NCBI RefSeq assembly: GCF_003252795.1 | Contig: NZ_QEPQ01000002.1 | Span: 310,001 to 374,000 of the forward strand | DNA: 64,000 bases | Direction: 5' to 3' | Source of the DNA: Haemophilus parainfluenzae | Lineage (GTDB): Bacteria; Pseudomonadota; Gammaproteobacteria; Enterobacterales; Pasteurellaceae | Shown here: positions 58,281 through 64,000 of the stretch, piece by piece | Position numbering within the stretch: position 1 is the first letter of the stretch | How the letters are laid out: each line of letters begins with the position of its first letter | Program-made: the position numbers and the translations under genes | Notes under the pieces: model-generated | Seen by the model: the letters and a program-made list of their open reading frames with translations, nothing else | The model's database searches: none | What the model was told of the DNA's origin: nothing

Positions 58281-58607
58281 ATGAACCAAATTAATATTGA
58301 AATCGCCTATGCCTTGCCGGATCGCTATTATTTGAAATCCTTCAAAGTGGATGAAGGCACGATGATTCAAACGGCTATTTTACAATCGGGCATTTTGCAA
58401 CAGTTTACCGAGATCGATTTGCGTGAAAATAAAGTGGGGATTTATTCCCGTCCAGCCAAATTAACAGATCAATTAAAAGATGGTGATCGTATTGAAATTT
58501 ATCGTCCATTGTTAGCGGATCCTAAAGAAATTCGTCGTAAACGTGCAGCAGAACAAGCCAAAGCCGCACAAGAAAAAGCCCAACAAGAAAAACAGGAGAA
58601 GGAGTAA
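58281..58607 (+). CDS. rnfH: RnfH family ubiquitin-fold protein
   Basis: 108-residue RnfH/YfjF-family protein with a beta-grasp (ubiquitin/ThiS-like) fold: IEIAYALPDRYYLKSFKVDEGT, VGIYSRPAKLTDQLKDGDRIEIYRPL and DPKEIRRKRA. The C-terminal tail is a Lys/Glu/Gln-rich charged helix. Function uncertain. In other bacteria rnfH neighbours the smpB-ratA region; here it leads a likely operon with roxA and xseA, spaced by three bases. Confidence 0.9.
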   Translation: MNQINIEIAYALPDRYYLKSFKVDEGTMIQTAILQSGILQQFTEIDLRENKVGIYSRPAKLTDQLKDGDRIEIYRPLLADPKEIRRKRAAEQAKAAQEKAQQEKQEKE

Positions 58608-58610
58608 AAA

Positions 58611-59822
58611 ATGACCGCACTTTCCAACCAATATTGTCTGCCTGAGGGCATTACCCCTGAAATTTTCCTGCGTGATTATTGGCAGAAAAAACCATTGATT
58701 ATTCGTAATGGTTTACCTGAAATTGTTGGCCAATTCGAGCCTGAGGATATTATCGAATTAGCACAAGGCGAAGATGTGACCGCGCGTTTAGTGAAAACCT
58801 TTTCAGATGATAATTGGAAAGTGTTTTTCAGCCCGCTATCCGAAGAAGATTTTGCAGATGTACCCAAGAAATGGTCTGTGCTTGTACAAAATCTAGAACA
58901 ATGGAGTACAGAACTCGGTCAGCTTTGGAATAAATTTGGCTTTATCCCACAATGGCAACGCGACGATATTATGGTGTCCTATGCACCTAAGGGTGGTTCT
59001 GTTGGTAAGCATTATGACGAATATGATGTGTTCTTGGTGCAAGGCTATGGTCATCGTCGCTGGCAGTTAGGCAAATGGTGTGATTCTTCCACAGAATTCA
59101 AACCAAATCAGCCGATCCGTATTTTCGATGATATAGGCGAATTGGTAATTGATGAAGTGATGAATCCAGGCGATATTCTTTATATTCCGGCTCGTATGTC
59201 ACATTATGGTGTGGCAGAAGATGATTGTTTGACCTTTTCTTTTGGCTTGCGTTACCCGAATTTAGCTGACATTTTTGATAACGTGAATAAAGCGTTTTGT
59301 CATCAGGATCCTGAATTGAATTTAAGCGAATTCCAATTACCGTTACGCTTAACGCAATCAGAGCAGAGCACGGGCAAATTGGCAGATGAAAATATCCAGG
59401 CAATGAAAAAACAATTCTTAGCGAAATTGGCGGAGTCTGAAGCCTTTGATACATTATTCAAACAAGCAGTAGCAGGCACAGTGAGTTCACGTCGTTATGA
59501 AATGTTGGTATCCGATGAAATGTCCGATCCTGACGAAGTGCGGTCAATTTTAGAAGAGGAACAAGGTGTATTAATGCAGGACAATAACTGCAAATTAATT
59601 TACACCGAAAATCCGCTCCGCATTTATGCGAATGGCGAATGGTTGGATGAAGTGAATGTTATTGAAGCAGAAGTGTTGAAACGTCTTTCCGATGGTGAAG
59701 CGCTAGATTGGGCATTCTTAAATAATTTAGTGAATGATACAGAAGATCCTGAAAGTACAATGGAATTATTGCTCGATTCGATTTGTAACTGGTTAGATGA
59801 CGGTTGGGTGTTGATTGAATAA
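58611..59822 (+). CDS. roxA: RoxA (YcfD), ribosomal protein uL16 arginine hydroxylase
   Basis: JmjC-type Fe(II)/2-oxoglutarate oxygenase hydroxylating an arginine in 50S protein uL16. The 403-residue protein has the Fe-binding HxD at His134-Tyr-Asp136 ([15 protein letters not shown]) and the distal His in [12 protein letters not shown], followed by dimerisation and winged-helix regions. The start region MTALSNQ is encoded across an uptake signal. The stop overlaps the xseA start by one base (TAATG). Confidence 0.94.
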   Translation: MTALSNQYCLPEGITPEIFLRDYWQKKPLIIRNGLPEIVGQFEPEDIIELAQGEDVTARLVKTFSDDNWKVFFSPLSEEDFADVPKKWSVLVQNLEQWSTELGQLWNKFGFIPQWQRDDIMVSYAPKGGSVGKHYDEYDVFLVQGYGHRRWQLGKWCDSSTEFKPNQPIRIFDDIGELVIDEVMNPGDILYIPARMSHYGVAEDDCLTFSFGLRYPNLADIFDNVNKAFCHQDPELNLSEFQLPLRLTQSEQSTGKLADENIQAMKKQFLAKLAESEAFDTLFKQAVAGTVSSRRYEMLVSDEMSDPDEVRSILEEEQGVLMQDNNCKLIYTENPLRIYANGEWLDEVNVIEAEVLKRLSDGEALDWAFLNNLVNDTEDPESTMELLLDSICNWLDDGWVLIE

Positions 59823-61141
59823 TGTCTGAAAACATTTACTCCGTTTCCCAGCTTAACAGCGCCGCTCGCCAAATGTTAGAAGGGAATTTTTCACAGATTT
59901 GGCTTACAGGGGAGATTTCTAATTTCACCCAACCAGTGTCAGGACACTGGTATTTGACGCTAAAAGATGAAAATGCCCAAGTCCGCGGTGCCATGTTCCG
60001 CATGAAAAATTTGCGGGTGGGATTTCGTCCGCAAAATGGTATGCAAGTCTTGGTGCGGGCAAATGTCAGTTTATATGAGCCTCGTGGTGATTATCAGCTG
60101 ATTATTGAATCCATGCACCCTGCTGGTGAGGGATTGTTGCAACAGCAATTTGAAGCGCTAAAAATGAAATTGGCGGCTGAAGGGTTGTTTGCACAAAACT
60201 TGAAGAAAAGCTTGCCGGACTTTGCTAAAGCGGTGGGCATTATTACCTCTTCGACTGGCGCTGCTTTACAAGATATTCTGCATATTTTGGCTCGCCGAGA
60301 TCCCAGTTTAAAAGTGGTGATTTACCCAACGGCAGTACAAGGCAAAGAAGCAACGGCTGAAATCGTCCAAATGATTGAACTCGCCAATGCTCGTCAAGAA
60401 GTGGATGTATTGATCGTCGGTCGAGGTGGTGGTTCCTTAGAAGATCTTTGGTGCTTTAATGAAGAAGAAGTGGCACGTGCGATTTTCCGTTCTAATTTAC
60501 CGATTATTAGTGCGGTCGGTCACGAAACGGATGTCACCATAGCAGATTTTGTGGCTGATTTACGAGCACCAACCCCCTCTGCTGCTGCGGAGTTAGTGAG
60601 TCGCAATCAGCAGGAATTACTTCAACAGTTAGCTTATAAACAACAGCGTTTGGAGATGGCGTTGGATCGTATTTTTAGTCATCAACAACAACGTTTACAA
60701 CAGTTACATTTACGCCTGCAAAACCAACATCCGCAAAATCAATTGTTGATGCAGAAAGCCCGAACAGAGCAATTACATCATCGTTTAGTCTTGGCAATGC
60801 AACGTCAAATGGATAAAACGCAGCAAAAATTGACCGCACTTTCAGCACGCTTAAAACAAAATCCGTTGCCTTATCGATTGCAAAAACAATCACAGTATTT
60901 AACCCAGTTACAAGTGCGGTTAAATTTAGGGGCGAATCGTCAAGTCACGGAACGTCAAAATAAATTAGCGACATTGTGTGGTAAGTTAGATGGATTAAGC
61001 CCATTGAAAGTGTTAGCGCGAGGATATTCCATTGCAGAGGATGATAAAGGACATGCTATTATGAGTGTGAAGCAAGTCAAAACAGGCGACACCATTAAAA
61101 CGAAGGTAGCAGATGGGGAGATAACCAGCCGCGTTTGTTAA
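59822..61141 (+). CDS. xseA: XseA, exonuclease VII large subunit
   Basis: 439-residue large subunit of the single-strand-specific exonuclease VII. An N-terminal OB-fold (about residues 1-100: [29 protein letters not shown]), the catalytic core with [30 protein letters not shown] and [27 protein letters not shown], and a long Gln-rich coiled coil (about 260-390) are present. Overlaps the roxA stop. A terminator follows. Confidence 0.97.
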   Translation: MSENIYSVSQLNSAARQMLEGNFSQIWLTGEISNFTQPVSGHWYLTLKDENAQVRGAMFRMKNLRVGFRPQNGMQVLVRANVSLYEPRGDYQLIIESMHPAGEGLLQQQFEALKMKLAAEGLFAQNLKKSLPDFAKAVGIITSSTGAALQDILHILARRDPSLKVVIYPTAVQGKEATAEIVQMIELANARQEVDVLIVGRGGGSLEDLWCFNEEEVARAIFRSNLPIISAVGHETDVTIADFVADLRAPTPSAAAELVSRNQQELLQQLAYKQQRLEMALDRIFSHQQQRLQQLHLRLQNQHPQNQLLMQKARTEQLHHRLVLAMQRQMDKTQQKLTALSARLKQNPLPYRLQKQSQYLTQLQVRLNLGANRQVTERQNKLATLCGKLDGLSPLKVLARGYSIAEDDKGHAIMSVKQVKTGDTIKTKVADGEITSRVC

Positions 61142-61161
61142 TTTAAATAAATTTTTAATGT

Positions 61162-61202
61162 AAACCTATGATGAATAAGAAATCATCATAGGTTTTCTTT
61201 TT
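61162..61202 (+). terminator. Intrinsic terminator after xseA
   Basis: AAACCTATGATGA (61162-61174) and TCATCATAGGTTT (61183-61195), a 13-bp stem followed by a T-rich run. Confidence 0.9.
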
Positions 61203-61298
61203 TTGTGACCGGCTTCAAAGTTTCGACAAAAAAATAGAGGGTTCAGTTTTTTTTATTTTTTTATGGGAGTATTATGCGACCTCGATACTAGGAGAGTA

Positions 61299-61925
61299 AT
61301 GATGTCACAAATTCAACAGTTTAGTCAGCATGATATAGAAGTTCTTAATGAAGAAACTGTTTATAAAGGTTTTTTTACACTTAAGAAAGTACAGTTTAAA
61401 CATAAGCTTTTTGCCGGTGGCGAAAGTGGCGTTGTGACACGTGAATTATTGGTCAAAGGTGCTGCTTCTGCAGTGATTGCTTACGATCCGGAAAAAGATG
61501 CAGTGGTTTTAGTTGAGCAAGTACGTATTGGTGCATATCAACCTGAATCAGCTCGTTCCCCTTGGTTATTAGAATTGATCGCCGGGATGGTAGAAGAGGG
61601 TGAACAACCTGAAGAAGTGGCTTTGCGTGAAAGTGAAGAGGAAGCAGGCGTATCCGTTCAAGATCTCACACATTGTGTAAGCGTGTGGGATAGCCCGGGG
61701 GGTGTCGTCGAACGTATTCATTTGTTTGTCGGACGAGTTGATAGCTCGCAAGCCAAGGGACTTCATGGTTTAGCTGAAGAGAATGAAGACATTCGTGTTC
61801 ATGTGGTGAAACGTGAGCAAGCCTATCAATGGATGTGTGAAGGCAAAATTGATAATGGCATTGCAGTAATGGGCTTGCAATGGCTTCAATTAAATTACGC
61901 CCAATTGCAGCAACGCTGGCAATAG
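61299..61925 (+). CDS. nudF: NudF, ADP-ribose pyrophosphatase (Nudix)
   Basis: Hydrolyses ADP-ribose to AMP and ribose-5-phosphate. The 208-residue protein has the Nudix box G-x5-E-x7-RE-x2-EE-x-G (GMVEEGEQPEEV then RESEEEAG). The start at 61299 or the adjacent ATG at 61302 follows AGGAGAG; a longer frame from 61263 has no ribosome-binding site. cpdA starts seven bases after the stop, the conserved nudF-cpdA arrangement also seen in E. coli. Confidence 0.95.
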   Translation: MMSQIQQFSQHDIEVLNEETVYKGFFTLKKVQFKHKLFAGGESGVVTRELLVKGAASAVIAYDPEKDAVVLVEQVRIGAYQPESARSPWLLELIAGMVEEGEQPEEVALRESEEEAGVSVQDLTHCVSVWDSPGGVVERIHLFVGRVDSSQAKGLHGLAEENEDIRVHVVKREQAYQWMCEGKIDNGIAVMGLQWLQLNYAQLQQRWQ

Positions 61926-61932
61926 GAGTCCC

Positions 61933-62757
61933 ATGAACAATAGATTTGAATACGAACCCGCGAGTGAAATTGTTAAATTATTACAAATTACCGATCCTCA
62001 TTTGTTTAAAGATACAAGCAAAGACTTATTAGGTATCAACACGCAAGAAAGTTTTTCTCAGGTGTTAAAAGAAATTCAGTCTGAGTCTTTTGACTATGAT
62101 ATCGTGCTTGCAACGGGGGATTTGGTACAAGATAGTAGTGACGAAGGCTATTTACGATTTGTTGAAATGGTTAAACCGTTAAATAAATGGGTATTTTGGC
62201 TTCCGGGTAACCATGATTTCCAACCTAAAATGGTCGAACATTTAAGCCAATCGCCTATTAATGCGTCAAAACATTTACTTCTAGGTAAACACTGGCAAGT
62301 GATTTTGTTAGATAGCCAAGTATCCGGTGTGCCTCATGGTGAATTAAGTGCTTACCAATTAGATTGGTTAAAAACAAAATTAGCAGAAAATCCAGCGCGT
62401 CATAGCTTAGTCGTATTGCATCATCATTTATTACCAACGAATTCAGCATGGCTTGATCAGCATAACTTGCGTAATGCGCATAGCTTCTCAGCCGTTCTTG
62501 CTCAATTCAACAATGTAAAAGGGATTTTATACGGGCATATTCATCAACAGGTTGATGGTTATTGGCAGGGGTATCAAACCATGGCAACGCCAGCGACTTG
62601 TATTCAATTTAAGCCAGATAGCAATCATTTTGCGTTAGATACCTTACAACCAGGTTGGCGTGAAATTGAGCTACACCCAGATGGACGAATTGAAACGAGA
62701 GTAAAACGAATCAAACAAAAAACATTCCTACCCAATATGGAAGAAGAAGGATACTAA
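61933..62757 (+). CDS. cpdA: CpdA, 3',5'-cAMP phosphodiesterase
   Basis: 274-residue metallophosphoesterase lowering cAMP and so limiting CRP activity, including competence in Haemophilus. Metal-binding motifs are QITDPHLF (Asp, His), LATGDLVQDSS, LPGNHDFQP, VVLHHH and GILYGHIHQ. AGGAG precedes the ATG. Follows nudF closely. Confidence 0.95.
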   Translation: MNNRFEYEPASEIVKLLQITDPHLFKDTSKDLLGINTQESFSQVLKEIQSESFDYDIVLATGDLVQDSSDEGYLRFVEMVKPLNKWVFWLPGNHDFQPKMVEHLSQSPINASKHLLLGKHWQVILLDSQVSGVPHGELSAYQLDWLKTKLAENPARHSLVVLHHHLLPTNSAWLDQHNLRNAHSFSAVLAQFNNVKGILYGHIHQQVDGYWQGYQTMATPATCIQFKPDSNHFALDTLQPGWREIELHPDGRIETRVKRIKQKTFLPNMEEEGY

Positions 62758-62760
62758 ACA

Positions 62761-62799
62761 AAGTGCGGTTAAAATTTAGATGATTTTAACCGCACTTTT
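62761..62799 (+). terminator. Uptake-signal inverted pair terminator after cpdA
   Basis: AAGTGCGGTTAAAAT (62761-62775) and ATTTTAACCGCACTT (62783-62797), a perfect 15-bp stem with a T-run. Confidence 0.9.
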
Positions 62800-62908
62800 T
62801 CTATACCGAAATAGGTAAAAGTCCATTTTACACTAGCCAGAATTCCCACAAATCTGTACAATAGCCGACCGATTTTATCTTTTTACTAATCTTTATTTTT
62901 TAAGCAAT

Positions 62909-64000
62909 ATGACGCAAAAATTACATATTAAAACATGGGGCTGTCAGATGAATGAGTATGATTCATCGAAAATGGCCGATCTTCTCTTAAATACACATGG
63001 TTTGGAATTGACAGATATTCCAGAAGAAGCAGATGTGTTACTTCTTAACACCTGTTCTATCCGTGAAAAAGCACAAGAAAAAGTGTTCCATCAGTTAGGT
63101 CGTTGGAAAGAATTAAAAAAACAAAATCCAAACCTAGTCATCGGTGTGGGCGGTTGTGTGGCTTCACAAGAAGGTGAACATATTCGTCATCGTGCACCTT
63201 ACGTGGATATCGTATTTGGTCCGCAAACTTTACATCGCTTACCAGAAATGATTAATCAAATTCGTGGCGGTAAAAGTTCGGTGGTGGATGTCAGTTTCCC
63301 TGAAATTGAGAAATTTGACCGCTTACCAGAGCCTCGCGCAGAAGGTCCAACTGCATTTGTGTCTATTATGGAAGGCTGTAATAAATATTGTACTTACTGC
63401 GTGGTGCCTTATACCCGTGGTGAAGAAGTCAGCCGTCCTGTTGATGATGTGTTATTTGAAATTGCACAGTTGGCCGATCAAGGTGTTCGTGAAATCAATT
63501 TATTAGGCCAAAACGTAAATGCGTATCGTGGCCCGACATTTGATGGCGGTATCTGTACATTTGCGGAATTATTGCGTTTAGTAGCATCTATTGACGGTAT
63601 CGACCGTTTACGTTTTACCACGAGCCACCCAATCGAATTTACTGACGATATTATTGACGTGTATCGCGATACACCAGAATTAGTAGACTTCGTACACTTG
63701 CCGGTGCAAGCTGGTTCTGACCGTATTTTAACCATGATGAAACGTGGTCATACCGCGTTAGAATATAAATCGATCATTCGTAAATTACGTGCCGTGCGTC
63801 CAAATATTCAAATCAGCTCAGATTTCATTGTAGGCTTCCCAGGTGAAACCAATGAAGAGTTTGAACAAACAATGAACCTAATAGCACAAGTGAATTTTGA
63901 TATGAGCTTTAGCTTTATCTATTCTGCGCGTCCAGGTACACCTGCAGCAGACATGCCAGATGATGTAACCGAAGAAGAGAAAAAACAACGTCTCTATCTG
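62909..64000 (+). CDS. miaB: MiaB, tRNA-2-methylthio-N6-dimethylallyladenosine synthase, N-terminal part
   Basis: Radical SAM methylthiotransferase modifying A37 of tRNAs reading UNN codons. The frame is open from the ATG at 62909 to the window edge (364 codons), so the gene continues outside. The auxiliary cluster cysteines Cys12 ([11 protein letters not shown]), Cys49 (LLNTCSIRE) and Cys83 (VGGCVAS) and the radical SAM motif [17 protein letters not shown] are present, followed by GQNVNAY and TSHP. The missing part would include the rest of the barrel end and the TRAM domain. Confidence 0.97.
   Translation, partial: MTQKLHIKTWGCQMNEYDSSKMADLLLNTHGLELTDIPEEADVLLLNTCSIREKAQEKVFHQLGRWKELKKQNPNLVIGVGGCVASQEGEHIRHRAPYVDIVFGPQTLHRLPEMINQIRGGKSSVVDVSFPEIEKFDRLPEPRAEGPTAFVSIMEGCNKYCTYCVVPYTRGEEVSRPVDDVLFEIAQLADQGVREINLLGQNVNAYRGPTFDGGICTFAELLRLVASIDGIDRLRFTTSHPIEFTDDIIDVYRDTPELVDFVHLPVQAGSDRILTMMKRGHTALEYKSIIRKLRAVRPNIQISSDFIVGFPGETNEEFEQTMNLIAQVNFDMSFSFIYSARPGTPAADMPDDVTEEEKKQRLYL

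Overview
The window is a single dense stretch of Pasteurellaceae chromosome, almost certainly Haemophilus and most like H. parainfluenzae (species is inference). Evidence: the AT-rich coding style, protein sequences closest to H. influenzae products throughout, and about fifty copies of the 9-nt Haemophilus DNA uptake signal AAGTGCGGT or its complement (hand count). No prophage, transposon, CRISPR array, rRNA operon or clear genomic island was seen. It starts inside rsmH and ends inside miaB.

Layout. (1) 1-16989: the division and cell wall (dcw) cluster on the + strand, rsmH(partial)-ftsL-ftsI-murE-murF-mraY-murD-ftsW-murG-murC-ddlB-ftsQ-ftsA-ftsZ-lpxC. It carries the cytoplasmic and membrane steps of peptidoglycan precursor synthesis, the septal machinery and the committed step of lipid A synthesis. 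(2) 17.1-25.6 kb: ushA, pheA, yjdM, ytfJ, a compact ECF sigma/ZAS anti-sigma pair divergent from a Met/Lys/Asp-repeat exported protein, then cysS, ppiB, yjjV and nrdG. (3) 25.7-38.1 kb: 4.5S RNA (ffs), the cydDC exporter, trxB, the CnoX/YbbN chaperedoxin, a purine-type NCS2 permease with a PurR box, a DASS/SLC13 permease, a UDG-family protein, nrdD with a layered Fnr/Fur/NrdR promoter region, and grpE. (4) 38.2-45.7 kb: nadK, recN (LexA box), metK (MetJ boxes), sprT, an opacity-family porin, yffB-dapE and an M15 peptidase. (5) 45.7-51.8 kb: the lptC-lptA-lptB-ptsN-rapZ operon, darP, pmbA, a predicted Fur-regulated small RNA, and hpt. (6) 51.8-64 kb: der, two tandem tRNA-Asp genes, dnaQ/rnhA divergent, tesB, pth-ychF, an EamA half-transporter, rnfH-roxA-xseA, nudF-cpdA and the 5' part of miaB.

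Most of the window is conserved housekeeping. The most unusual parts are regulatory: the sigma/anti-sigma/MxKDx circuit with an ECF-type promoter (21.0-22.2 kb); the nrdD control region (37.25-37.45 kb); the predicted iron-responsive sRNA (51.05-51.19 kb); a PtsN protein whose phosphorylatable His is replaced by Lys in an operon that lacks rpoN, hpf and npr; and a family of terminators built from uptake-signal-like inverted repeats.
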